Assembly: GCA_963708645.1 (NCBI GenBank)
Contig: CAVPTA010000014.1
Coordinates: 124,001-188,000 of the forward strand
Origin: RYN-133 sp963708645
GTDB lineage: Bacteria; Actinomycetota; Actinomycetes; Mycobacteriales; Jatrophihabitantaceae
Length of the DNA stretch: 64,000 nucleotides
Direction of reading: 5' to 3'
The position numbers and the translations under genes were made by a program. This document shows, piece by piece, positions 1-8,175 of the stretch. Numbering within the stretch: position 1 is the first letter of the stretch; each line of letters begins with the position of its first letter. Below the pieces are notes generated by a model. That model was not told the DNA's origin. It made no database searches and saw nothing but the letters and a program-made list of their open reading frames with translations.

Positions 1-106
1 GTCGAGAACCTCGTCTACACCGGCTCGAACACCCAGCCCGGGCGTCGGCGTGCCGATGGTGCTCGTGTCGGGACGGCTGGCCGCGCAGCGGGTGACCGGC
101 ACATGA
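1..106 (+). pseudogene. crtI: Phytoene desaturase, C-terminal fragment (frameshifted)
   Basis: This is the last ~35 residues of a CrtI-type phytoene desaturase; the gene begins outside the window. The first frame reads NLVYTGSNTQPG, the end of the FAD-binding C-terminus. It then continues in another frame as GVPMVLVSGRLAAQRVTGT before a TGA at 104-106. The break is near base 43 in a GGG run, so one extra G is likely. The stop overlaps the crtB start (ATGA), the usual coupling in crtIB operons. The family desaturates phytoene to lycopene at the membrane. Confidence 0.7.
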
Positions 107-991
107 GCGCGCTGACGGTGCGCGAACTCGACGCCGCGGGCATCACCGACCCGGCGCTGCGCGCGAGCTACCGGCTCTGCCGCGCGCTCAACGCGCGCCA
201 CGGCCGCACCTACTTCCTCGCCACGCTGCTGCTGCCCCAGCCCAAGCGTCCCTACGTCCACGCGCTGTACGGCTTCGCCCGCCACGTCGACGACATGGTC
301 GACGTCGCACGGCAGCGAGCGGTTTCGCGCGAGTGGTGCGACGACTTCCTGGCCGAACTCGACTGGGGCGCGACCAGCGACCCGGTCGTGTCGGGCCGTG
401 CTCGACACGGTCGCGCGGTGGCAGATCCCGCACAGCTACTTCGCCGACTTCCTCGACTCGATGCGGATGGACCTCACGGTCACCGGCTACGCGACCTACG
501 ACGACCTGGTCCGCTACATGTGGGGTTCGGCTGCGGTGATCGGCTTGCAGATGCTGCCGATCCTCGGCCGCGCCGACCCCGGCATCGGCGTGGGACCGGC
601 TCGAGACGCCGGCGATCGACCTCGGCTACGCGTTCCAGCTGACGAACTTCCTCCGCGACGTCGCCGAGGACCTGCGCCGCGGTCGGGTCTACCTGCCGCA
701 GGCGTGCCTCGACCAGTTCGGCGTCGACCGCGACCGGCTGCGGCGCGGGCGGGTCGACGAGCCGATCCGCAACCTGCTCGCCTGGGAGATCGAGCGAGCC
801 CGCGGGCTGTACCGCCGCGCCGAGACCGGCATCGACCTCGTGCACCCGACCTCCCGCGATTGCCTGCGCACCGCGTTGACGCTGTACGAAGGCATCCTCG
901 ACGAGATCGAACGCAGCGACTACGACGTGTTCTCGCACCGGGTGTCCGTCGGGCTGGTGCGCCGCGGCAGCGTCGGCGATCAGCGGCCTGA
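103..991 (+). pseudogene. crtB: Phytoene synthase, frameshifted
   Basis: Squalene/phytoene synthase family enzyme that joins two geranylgeranyl-PP molecules into phytoene. The ATG at 103 overlaps the crtI stop. The N-terminal part carries the first Asp-rich motif (HVDDMVD). The frame shifts near 395 and continues as LDTVARWQIPHSYFADFLDS. It shifts again near 590 and continues as LETPAIDLGYAFQLTNFLRD with the second Asp motif DVAEDLRRG. The exact 3' end is unclear: one frame stops at 989-991, another runs on into the convergent cyclase gene. All pieces together give a normal ~295-residue CrtB, so the breaks look like single-base indels rather than decay. Confidence 0.75.
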
Positions 992-1291
992 CGAATGCCG
1001 TTCGCGCGCGCCGAGCCGCACCCACAGCGCCAGCGTGACGAGCACGAGCGCGAACCCGAACAGCAGGTCTTCGACCGGCGCGTAGGCGAGCCGCCAGCCG
1101 ATGATCGCGTGCGGGTCGTAGCGCACGACCGGGATGCCGGTGAGCAGCCCGTTCGTGATCAGCTGGAAGAACACCATGATCGCGTACGCAGCCCAGAAAG
1201 CCTTGCGCAGCAACAGCATCGTCCGCAACACGATGATGTCGACCGCGGCCGCGGCGATCACGCCGAGCACGGCGAGCACGGTGTAGCTCAT
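980..1291 (-). CDS. crtYd: Lycopene cyclase subunit CrtYd
   Basis: Small integral-membrane protein of 103 residues, the second half of the heterodimeric actinobacterial lycopene cyclase (lycopene cyclase domain family). It has three hydrophobic helices and the family signature PVEDLLFGFALVLVTLALW near the C-terminus. The ATG at 1291 overlaps the stop of crtYc (ATGA), so the two subunits are translationally coupled. The 3' end meets crtB tail to tail. The family cyclises the ends of lycopene, or makes C50 rings when paired with a LbtBC/CrtEb-type elongase. Which product is made cannot be told from the sequence. Confidence 0.8.
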   Translation of the reverse strand: MSYTVLAVLGVIAAAAVDIIVLRTMLLLRKAFWAAYAIMVFFQLITNGLLTGIPVVRYDPHAIIGWRLAYAPVEDLLFGFALVLVTLALWVRLGARERHSSGR

Positions 1292-1609
1292 GCTCGCCAC
1301 CGCGGCCGGCGAGCGAGCACCGCTTCGTAGGTGAGCACGGCACACATCGGAATGACCAGGAAGAACAGCAGCTCCTCGACCGGCAGGTGCCCGGGCAGGT
1401 CGACGCCGACCAGGTAGCGCGGGTCGTAGCGCCACAGCCCGCGGTGGATCGAATAGAGATCCCACGCTCCGAACACGATGACAACCGGCACGAGCATCGC
1501 GAGCAGCCGTCGCCATTGCGCGTACACGCCGACGTGCAGCACGAGTTCGAGCGGAGCGGTGCCGACGCAGGCAGGCCGCCAGGATGGCCAGGTAGGTGAG
1601 GTGGCTCAA
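1288..1609 (-). pseudogene. crtYc: Lycopene cyclase subunit CrtYc (one frameshift)
   Basis: First half of the split lycopene cyclase, about 106 residues. The start is TTG at 1609, overlapping the stop of the upstream DNA-binding protein gene (TTGA). The N-terminus reads SHLTYLAILAAC, then the frame shifts near 1570 in a CTGCCTGC stretch. It continues as TAPLELVLHVGVYAQWRRLL with the hallmark LPVEELLFFLVIPMCAVLTYEAV. One surplus base explains the break. It would form the membrane cyclase together with CrtYd. Confidence 0.72.
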
Positions 1610-1938
1610 TAGCCGGCGACCTGGGCGCGCCGCTTGACCTCCGAGCCGCGGTTGGCACGCAGCGCCTCGATCGGCGAACCGGGCAGCGAATCGTCCGCAC
1701 GGTGCAACCAGTCGACGATCTCGTCGTCGGTGAAGTGCGCGTCGCGCAACACCGTGATCACCGACGGCAACGCCTTGACGATCGCCCCGTCCTGGATGAA
1801 CAGGGCGGGGACGGAGCGCGGACCGCTGTCGACGCGAGTGACGACCAGGTGGCCGTCGCGCACGTACTGGTGAACCCGGGTGATCGGGACGTCGAGCTGG
1901 TCGGCGACCTCCGGCAGGGTGAGAACGTCCACGTTCAC
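1606..1938 (-). CDS. Rv2175c-like winged-helix DNA-binding protein
   Basis: Protein of 110 residues with an N-terminal MerR-like helix-turn-helix (LPEVADQLDVPITRVHQYVRDG), a beta-wing region, and a C-terminal helical part (FTDDEIVDWLHRADDSLPGSP). It matches mycobacterial Rv2175c, a DNA-binding protein reported to be a substrate of the kinase PknL (family knowledge). pknL lies 1.7 kb away on the opposite strand. The GTG at 1938 overlaps the stop of the methyltransferase gene (GTGA) with GGAGAC upstream, so this start is well supported. Threonines near the N-terminus could be the phosphosite (inference). Confidence 0.82.
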   Translation of the reverse strand: MNVDVLTLPEVADQLDVPITRVHQYVRDGHLVVTRVDSGPRSVPALFIQDGAIVKALPSVITVLRDAHFTDDEIVDWLHRADDSLPGSPIEALRANRGSEVKRRAQVAGY

Positions 1939-2699
1939 TCCGGAGTCTCCGCAAAGATGGCATAGGTCTTGTAGTGCACCGTGACACTTCCGCCGCGCTT
2001 GTCGACGACATCGCGGATGGCTTCGAGCAGCGCTTCGCGACGGTCGGCGGGCAGGCGGATGTGGTCGCTGTACGTGCCGGTGCGACCGACCAGGTCGTCG
2101 ACCTCGACGGTCGCCGACCACCGGTAGACGGTCGTGTCGACCGACGCGAACTTGCCGATCTCGCGCAGGTGGGCGGCAAACGGCTCGTCCGTGTGGCCGC
2201 GGTCGGCGCCCGCGAGGTCGGGTGCATGCTCGGCATAGACGCGGTCAAGCTCGGCACGCACGTCGTCGTCGAATGTGTCGCGGTTCCAGAACAGCGCGAG
2301 CCTGCCGCCGGGGTTGAGCAGCCGCGCCGCCTTCTCGTCACCGACGCCGGTGTCGATCCAGTGCCATCCCTGCCCGCAGGTGATCAGATCGAAGGTGCGC
2401 CCGGCGTCGTCCCAGTCCTCGAATTTCCCGTCCTCGACGATGAGCCCGTGTGTACGGGCGATCGCCGCCATCTTCGGGTCGGCCTCGACACCGAGGACGG
2501 CCAGCCCGCATGCGACGAGAGGCACGGCGACCTTGCCGGTGCCGCACGCGACGTCGAGCACGCGGTCGGGCGCGAGCTCGACGAGGTCGCTGATGAGCCC
2601 GTCCGGGTAGGTCGGCCGGAACCGGTCGTAGGCCGCGGCGACGGAGCCGAACGACTCGGCGCGTCCGCGATCGGTGTACAGGGTTTCGTTGGCAACCAC
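1935..2699 (-). CDS. Class I SAM-dependent methyltransferase
   Basis: Soluble protein of 254 residues with a Rossmann methyltransferase fold. Motif I is VLDVACGTGKVAVPL, followed by an acidic loop (GVEADPKM) and a motif II/III region (FDLITCGQGWHWID, LLNPGGRLALFWN). The QGWHWID pattern resembles the UbiE/trans-aconitate-type family, but the substrate is unknown. Start is the GTG at 2699. The 3' end overlaps the Rv2175c-like gene by 4 bases, suggesting an operon that also includes the spermidine-synthase-like gene upstream. Confidence 0.8.
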   Translation of the reverse strand: MVANETLYTDRGRAESFGSVAAAYDRFRPTYPDGLISDLVELAPDRVLDVACGTGKVAVPLVACGLAVLGVEADPKMAAIARTHGLIVEDGKFEDWDDAGRTFDLITCGQGWHWIDTGVGDEKAARLLNPGGRLALFWNRDTFDDDVRAELDRVYAEHAPDLAGADRGHTDEPFAAHLREIGKFASVDTTVYRWSATVEVDDLVGRTGTYSDHIRLPADRREALLEAIRDVVDKRGGSVTVHYKTYAIFAETPE

Positions 2700-2727
2700 G
2701 GCGTCAATACAACAGCATGCGTGTGCC

Positions 2728-3576
2728 TTACTGCACGCGCCAGATCTCATCAGGAGGGGCGGGTGAGCGCATCGCGTCGGCATCGGTGAGCACGCGGGCG
2801 CGTCCGGCGAACGTCGCGAGCTGAGCGCCTGCGACAAGCCGCTGCGGGAACATCGCGGAGGCCGCCGCGCGGGAGAGCTGATCGACGGGCAACGCGGCCC
2901 GCGACGCGGCGAGCACCACGTTGCCGAAGCGGCGTCCGCGAAACACTGCCGCGTCCGAGCGCAATGCGACGTTCGGCAGGTGCTCGGCCACGGTGCGGCT
3001 GACGCGCCTGCTGTAGCGCAGCGGCGGTCCGTCGGCGAGGTTTGCCAGCAACACGCCATCCGGTCGCAGGACGCGGGCGACGTCGGCAAGGAACGCCGTC
3101 GTGGTCAGTTCGGCCGGTACGCGGCCGCCGAGATAGGCATCGAGCACGACGACATCGGCACTTGCGTCGCCCAGGCGTGCGACGCCCCTCCTTCCGTCGA
3201 CCGCGCGAACGCGGATCCGTGCCGAGCGCGCGAACGGCAGGCGCGTCCGCACCGTCGCGGTCAGCTCGGTGTCCGGTTCGAGCACTATCTGCGGTGAGCC
3301 CGGACGACGTGCAGCGACATAACGCGCCAAGGTGCACCCAGCGCCACCGACATGGGTCACGGCGAGCGGACCGTCCGGTAACAGTTCGATGACATCTGCG
3401 AATGCCTGCACGTACTCGAAATCGAGGTAGGTGGGGTCGTCGAGGTCGACGTAGGACTGCCGGATGCGATCGGTCAGCAGCAGCCATCCGCCGGGCCTGT
3501 CGGCATCGGCGAGCAGTTCGACCTGGCCGCTGCGAAATCCGTCACCCGGCGTGTCGAAACTCCAGGCGATCTCCAC
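2728..3576 (-). CDS. Spermidine synthase-like (SpeE-fold) protein
   Basis: Protein of 282 residues with the SpeE/SAM fold: DDPTYLDFEYVQAFADVIELL, a glycine loop VTHVGGAGCTLARYVA, then VVVLDAYLGGRVPAELTT and LLANLADG. Actinobacterial proteins of this type are usually annotated as spermidine synthase or 'fused MFS/spermidine synthase' relatives. The catalytic Asp pair of true spermidine synthases is only partly preserved, so polyamine synthesis is not assured. The GTG start at 3576 is divergent from pknL, with 72 bases between them. Confidence 0.7.
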   Translation of the reverse strand: MEIAWSFDTPGDGFRSGQVELLADADRPGGWLLLTDRIRQSYVDLDDPTYLDFEYVQAFADVIELLPDGPLAVTHVGGAGCTLARYVAARRPGSPQIVLEPDTELTATVRTRLPFARSARIRVRAVDGRRGVARLGDASADVVVLDAYLGGRVPAELTTTAFLADVARVLRPDGVLLANLADGPPLRYSRRVSRTVAEHLPNVALRSDAAVFRGRRFGNVVLAASRAALPVDQLSRAAASAMFPQRLVAGAQLATFAGRARVLTDADAMRSPAPPDEIWRVQ

Positions 3577-3636
3577 GTCGCCTGAGAATACGGCTGTCCC
3601 GGCGCTGCTTGCGCCGGAAGGGTGCCCTTGCGCCCG

Positions 3637-3642
3637 TAGACT
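3637..3642 (+). promoter_or_regulatory. Leaderless -10 box of pknL
   Basis: TAGACT lies 6 bases before the GTG start of pknL. Transcription from it would start at or next to the start codon, giving a leaderless mRNA. No Shine-Dalgarno sequence is visible. The same arrangement recurs at many genes of this window. Confidence 0.6.
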
Positions 3643-3648
3643 CCTCGT

Positions 3649-5709
3649 GTGCAAACGGCGACCGCTGACCCGTTGGTCGGCCGCTTGCTCGAGGGCCGCT
3701 ACCGCATTCTCGACCGCATTGCTCGCGGTGGGATGTCGGTCGTCTACGCGGCTGTCGACGAGCGGCTGGATCGTCGTGTCGCCGTCAAGGTGATGGCCTC
3801 GTCGCTGTCGGCCGATCCGAAATTCAGCGACCGCTTCGCGCGCGAGGCGCGCGCCGCCGCGCGACTGACCCACGTCAACACGGTCGCCGTGTACGACCAG
3901 GGCGTCGACGACTCGGCCGGGCACCACGTGTTCCTGGTCATGGAGCTGGTGTCCGGACGCACATTGCGCGATCTCATCCGCGAACGCCAGTCGGCCCGGC
4001 GAGGCTTCAGCCCCGCCGAAGCGGTGTCGATCATGGAGCCGGTGCTCAGCGCCCTGTCGGCGGCCCACCGTGCGGGCCTGGTCCACCGCGACGTGAAACC
4101 CGAGAACATCCTGCTGTCCGACGAAGGCCTGGTGAAGGTCGCCGACTTCGGTCTGGCGCGGGCGATCGACGCCGATGCCGCGTCGACCCGCACCGGCCTC
4201 ATGATGGGCACGGTCGCCTACTGCGCGCCCGAGCAGATCGTGCACGGACGTTGCGACCAGCGCTCGGACGTCTACTCGGCCGGCATCGTGTTCTTCGAAC
4301 TGCTGACCGGCCAGCCACCGTTCCGCGGCGAATCGGCGATGAACGTCGCCTACCAGCACGTGCACAGCCGCGTGCCCGCGCCGTCGTCGAAGGTGAAGGG
4401 AATCCCGACGCCCATCGACGAGATCGTGGTTGCCGCGACCGACAGCGATCCGAGCGGTCGCCCGGTCGATGCCTCGGCGTTCCTGGCCGAACTGGCCGAC
4501 ACCCGTGCACAGCTCGCGCTACCGGTTGTTCCTGTTCCGCCACGCACGCGCACGCAGCCGCCGCCGAACGGGCGCAGTGGGCCGCGCTCTGCACGCGTCG
4601 GGGCTCGCACGACGAGCACCGGCCCCGTGCTGACGACCGGTCGAACGACACGCGCCGTCCCTGGCGGCACCGGCCGAACCGACAACCTGCGCAACAACTC
4701 GGTGCGCCATGACACCGAGGTCGTCGAGAAGCGCCCGGCTCCCCCGCCACCGGTGGTGATCCATCCACGCCGTCCGGTATCGGCGCGGGTGCGCAAACGC
4801 CGTCGTCGGCTGATCGCACTCGTCGCGGTGCTCCTCCTCGGCGCGCTGTCCGTCGGCGGAGGCGTTGTCGGCGTCCGGTTGTGGCGCGAGTGGAACACGC
4901 ACGTGCCGAAGCTGACCGGACTGTCTGTGGCGGCGGCCGACCAGGCGTTGCACAAGGCCGGTTACGCAATCAACCCGACGATCACCCACGTGTTCAGCGA
5001 GACGGTGTCCTCGGGCAACGTCGTACGCACCAATCCAGCCGCGGGCGAGCGGGTGTCACAGGGTGGCGCGGTCGGGCTCGTCGTGTCGCTCGGCAAGGAC
5101 CGCATCCCGGTACCGGACGTTTCAGGACTCAGGCCGGGCGACGCCGAAGACACGTTGATCAATCACGGGCTGGCCCGCAACACCGTCGAGCAACGCGTGC
5201 ACTCGAGCCCGACAGTGCCCCAGGGTGACGTGATCAGGACGATCCCCAGTGCCGGGACGCCGGTGCGCCGGAACTTCGCGGTCGTGTTCGTCGTCTCGTC
5301 CGGCAAGCCGTTCGTGACCGTGCCCCAGCCGGCGAGCGGGCAGACCTACGACGAGGTCGTCTCGACGCTGAAGAAACTGCACCTCGTTGCGACGCGCACC
5401 GACGACTACAACGACACCATCCCGAGCGGTGACGTCGTGTCCATCGACCAGAGCGGGCAGAGCCTGCGCTGGGGCAGCACGGTCGACGTGCACGTGTCGA
5501 AGGGCTCCCAGTACGTCACGATCCCCGAAACCCATCCGCTCGAACGGCTGACCGACCTGGAGCCGCAGCTCGTGCAGCTCGGCCTGCAGGTCGAGGTTCA
5601 CAACGTGCCCAACGCGTTCGGCGGCACGCTCGGCCGCGTGATCGGCGTATCTCCTGCTTCGGGCAATCAGGTGCTCATCGGCAGCGTCGTCAAGGTGACC
5701 ATCATCTGA
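3649..5709 (+). CDS. pknL: Serine/threonine protein kinase with PASTA domains (PknL type)
   Basis: Transmembrane Hanks-type kinase of 686 residues. Kinase domain is ~16-275: Gly loop ARGGMSVVY, catalytic Lys47 (AVKVM), HRDVKPEN with Asp148, DFG at 166-168, and GTVAYCAPEQ. A Pro/Arg-rich juxtamembrane linker follows, then one transmembrane helix at ~388-409 and four extracellular PASTA repeats (~417-686). PASTA domains bind muropeptides or lipid II in this family, so it probably senses cell-wall growth and phosphorylates cytoplasmic targets. M. tuberculosis PknL lacks PASTA repeats, while corynebacterial PknL has them. The position next to an Rv2175c-like gene and DAHP synthase genes supports the PknL assignment. 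Confidence 0.9.
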   Translation: MQTATADPLVGRLLEGRYRILDRIARGGMSVVYAAVDERLDRRVAVKVMASSLSADPKFSDRFAREARAAARLTHVNTVAVYDQGVDDSAGHHVFLVMELVSGRTLRDLIRERQSARRGFSPAEAVSIMEPVLSALSAAHRAGLVHRDVKPENILLSDEGLVKVADFGLARAIDADAASTRTGLMMGTVAYCAPEQIVHGRCDQRSDVYSAGIVFFELLTGQPPFRGESAMNVAYQHVHSRVPAPSSKVKGIPTPIDEIVVAATDSDPSGRPVDASAFLAELADTRAQLALPVVPVPPRTRTQPPPNGRSGPRSARVGARTTSTGPVLTTGRTTRAVPGGTGRTDNLRNNSVRHDTEVVEKRPAPPPPVVIHPRRPVSARVRKRRRRLIALVAVLLLGALSVGGGVVGVRLWREWNTHVPKLTGLSVAAADQALHKAGYAINPTITHVFSETVSSGNVVRTNPAAGERVSQGGAVGLVVSLGKDRIPVPDVSGLRPGDAEDTLINHGLARNTVEQRVHSSPTVPQGDVIRTIPSAGTPVRRNFAVVFVVSSGKPFVTVPQPASGQTYDEVVSTLKKLHLVATRTDDYNDTIPSGDVVSIDQSGQSLRWGSTVDVHVSKGSQYVTIPETHPLERLTDLEPQLVQLGLQVEVHNVPNAFGGTLGRVIGVSPASGNQVLIGSVVKVTII

Positions 5710-5723
5710 TCCGCCGGCCTGGA

Positions 5724-5729
5724 TAGGCT
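5724..5729 (+). promoter_or_regulatory. Leaderless -10 box of aroF
   Basis: TAGGCT ends 7 bases before the ATG of the DAHP synthase gene, inside the 27-base gap after pknL. It suggests the gene has its own leaderless promoter rather than relying only on pknL read-through. Confidence 0.55.
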
Positions 5730-5736
5730 GCGGCAC

Positions 5737-6768
5737 ATGGTCATCGTGATGTCGCCGGAGGCGACCGAGTCGGACATCGATGTTGTCGTCGCACACATCG
5801 ATGCCCACGGCGGCCAGGCGTTCGTCAGCCGGGGCGTGATGCGCACGATCATCGGTGTCGTCGGCACGGAGCAGGTACTCGAGACGATGGACGCCGGCGG
5901 GCTGCCCGGCGTCGCCGAGACGATGCGCATCACGGCGCCGTACAAGCTGGTGTCCGCGCAGAATCACGCACGCCGGTCGACGATCCGCGTCGGTGGCGTG
6001 CCGATCGGGCCCGACACGTTCACGTTCATCGCCGGGCCTTGCGCGGTCGAGACGCCGCAGCAGACGCTCGAGGCCGCCCGCATGGCCAAGCACGCCGGGG
6101 CGACGCTGCTGCGTGGCGGTGCGTTCAAGCCGCGCACCTCGCCCTACGCATTCCAAGGCCTGGGCGTGGACGGATTGCGGATCCTGTCCGAGGTGCGCGA
6201 CGAGACGCAGCTGCCGATCGTGACCGAGGTGCTCGATGTCGGCGATGTCGACATCGTCGCCGAGTACGCCGACATGTTGCAGATCGGCACGCGCAACATG
6301 CAGAACTTCGCGCTGCTGCAGGCGGTCGGCGCGACCGGTAAGCCGGTGATGCTCAAGCGCGGACTCACGGCAACCTACGAAGAGTGGCTGATGGCTGCCG
6401 AGTACATCGCGCAACGCGGCAACCTCGACATCGTGCTGTGCGAGCGCGGCATCCGCGGCTTCGAGCCGTCGATTCGCAACATGCTCGACGTGTCGGCCAT
6501 CGCGATGGTGCAACGCCTGAGCCACCTGCCGGTCATCGTCGACCCGTCGCATGCCGCCGGACGGCGCGATCTGGTCGTTCCCCTTGCCCGCGCCGGCATG
6601 GCGGCGGGTGCCGATGGCGTGATGGTCGACGTGCACCCGAACCCCGAGTCAGCGCTGTGCGACGGAGCGCAGGCGCTGTTCGGCGAATCGCTCGACGAGC
6701 TCGCCGACGCCGTGACGACGATCCCGCCCCTGCTCGGGCGCACGTCGGCGGCGCATCTAGCCGGGTAG
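5737..6768 (+). CDS. aroF: 3-deoxy-7-phosphoheptulonate synthase, class I (AroF/Ibeta type)
   Basis: Enzyme of 343 residues that condenses phosphoenolpyruvate and erythrose 4-phosphate, the first step of the shikimate pathway. Residues ~1-70 form the ferredoxin-like regulatory domain of the Ibeta subgroup. The TIM barrel then shows FIAGPCAVET, LLRGGAFKPRTSPYAFQGLG, QIGTRNMQNF, PVMLKRG and IVDPSHAAGRRD. The start ATG follows TAGGCT by 7 bases. It overlaps the convergent phosphoesterase gene by 12 bases. An unrelated class II DAHP synthase lies 3.2 kb away, so this strain encodes two isoenzyme families close together. Confidence 0.9.
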   Translation: MVIVMSPEATESDIDVVVAHIDAHGGQAFVSRGVMRTIIGVVGTEQVLETMDAGGLPGVAETMRITAPYKLVSAQNHARRSTIRVGGVPIGPDTFTFIAGPCAVETPQQTLEAARMAKHAGATLLRGGAFKPRTSPYAFQGLGVDGLRILSEVRDETQLPIVTEVLDVGDVDIVAEYADMLQIGTRNMQNFALLQAVGATGKPVMLKRGLTATYEEWLMAAEYIAQRGNLDIVLCERGIRGFEPSIRNMLDVSAIAMVQRLSHLPVIVDPSHAAGRRDLVVPLARAGMAAGADGVMVDVHPNPESALCDGAQALFGESLDELADAVTTIPPLLGRTSAAHLAG

Positions 6769-8175
6769 CGGACGCAGGTAGGTGACTCCGCCAGGCAGGA
6801 TCATCGGCGGCCGCGGCTGCTGCCTGAAGTTGAAGGCGTGCGAGATGATGTCGATTGCGGGGTTGTCCTCGCGCACTGTCGGCCGCGAGTCGGGACGGCC
6901 GTCGGTCTTCGGATCGAGCCGCGCGCCGTGCAAGAAATCGTTCTCGATGAACTTCACGTACGCGTCGTGGCTGAGCACGTGGTGGTCGATGTAACCGTCG
7001 CGCGCGTAGGGGCTGATCACCAGGCCGGGCACGCGAATGCCCAGGCCCATGCCGTCGACGACCGGTGGCACGACGTGGTCGTAGAACCCGCCCCAGTCGT
7101 CCCATGACAGGAAGATCGCGGTGCTGTTCCAGTCGGGGCCGCGCATGATCGCGTTGATGAGGCCGGTGACGTATCCCTGGCCTCGCGCGATCGAGGCGGT
7201 CGGGTGCTCACTGACGGCCTGGGTCGGATCGATCCACGACACGGCCGGCAGCGTCCCCCCTTTTGCCATCGCGTAGAAGTTCTTCAACGCGACGATGTTG
7301 TCGAGCTGATGGTCCTGCCGAACCGTGTCGAAATGCGGCAACGGATTCCAGATGCCGGCGGTCTTCGCGTTCTGCGGGATCGGCTTGCACGACATGTCGT
7401 CGTCGTCACGGCAATCGGGCTCGGTGCCCGCAAAGACGAAATAGCGCCATGACACGCCGTACTTGTGCAGCAGGTAGGTGAGATCGGTCCAGGCATAGTC
7501 GATGGTGGTGGCGTGTCCGGCCGGCGGTGGCGCGATGTCGGTGCCGCCGAGATCGCTCTTGCAGCTCATCGGCCCGGACGGGCAGAACGCCGACCACTCG
7601 GACACCATGTACAGGTGCTCGACGACGCTCCATGACGCGGCGGAGGCGAACATGTGGTCTTCGAGCACATAGTTCTTCGCGTACGCCCAGTAGTTCGGCA
7701 GCTCGGCCGCGGTGTGGTAGCCCATCACGTCGCTGCCGGTGGCGTGCTTGCACGCCGGAGTGTTGCCGCAGCCGCGCGGTCCCGACACCGACGAGGCCAC
7801 GAAGCCGTCCATGTTGCCGTTGTCGACGTCCGCCGTGTGCGCCTTCGCACCGTGCGGTCCGCCGATGTTGACGAGATTCGTGTCGTGGTAGGGCGCCACG
7901 CACGTGTTGGTCTTGGGATCGGGATTGCACACCGTCGGGTTGCCGTTGGCGTCCATCGGGATGCCGTCAGCTCCGGGGTACGTGCCGAAGTAGCTGTCGA
8001 AGGACCGGTTCTCCTGCATGATCACGACGACGTGCTTGATCTTGTGGATGCCGACCGGACCTGATGCCCTCGGCGTGGTCGCGGCGGTGGCCCGCCCGGT
8101 CGGCCCGACCGCCACGGCGACCAGCAGGGCGAAGCCGGTCGCGGCAACGGCCATGATGACGGCGCGCATGCTCAC
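6757..8175 (-). CDS. Secreted phosphoesterase (phospholipase C / AcpA family)
   Basis: Exported protein of about 472 residues with a signal peptide (hydrophobic FALLVAVAV, cleavage near ATA-A). The phosphoesterase family signature IKHVVVIMQENRSFDSYFGT follows, with its metal-binding Glu-Asn. Later metal ligands include DPTQAVSEHPT, LSWDDWGGFYDHVVPP and the Cys pairs typical of secreted members. These enzymes hydrolyse phosphate monoesters or phospholipids outside the cell. The GTG at 8175 overlaps the stop of the L,D-transpeptidase gene (GTGA); an ATG two codons later (8169) is an alternative. The neighbourhood suggests an envelope role, but the substrate is unknown. Confidence 0.85.
   Translation of the reverse strand: MSMRAVIMAVAATGFALLVAVAVGPTGRATAATTPRASGPVGIHKIKHVVVIMQENRSFDSYFGTYPGADGIPMDANGNPTVCNPDPKTNTCVAPYHDTNLVNIGGPHGAKAHTADVDNGNMDGFVASSVSGPRGCGNTPACKHATGSDVMGYHTAAELPNYWAYAKNYVLEDHMFASAASWSVVEHLYMVSEWSAFCPSGPMSCKSDLGGTDIAPPPAGHATTIDYAWTDLTYLLHKYGVSWRYFVFAGTEPDCRDDDDMSCKPIPQNAKTAGIWNPLPHFDTVRQDHQLDNIVALKNFYAMAKGGTLPAVSWIDPTQAVSEHPTASIARGQGYVTGLINAIMRGPDWNSTAIFLSWDDWGGFYDHVVPPVVDGMGLGIRVPGLVISPYARDGYIDHHVLSHDAYVKFIENDFLHGARLDPKTDGRPDSRPTVREDNPAIDIISHAFNFRQQPRPPMILPGGVTYLRPLPG

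Noticed and set aside
480..1700. Long minus-strand frames opposite crtB and many similar long antisense frames throughout
   Set aside because: High-GC DNA yields long open antisense frames; these show Arg/Ser/Pro-rich low-complexity sequence with no family match and lie opposite well-supported genes.
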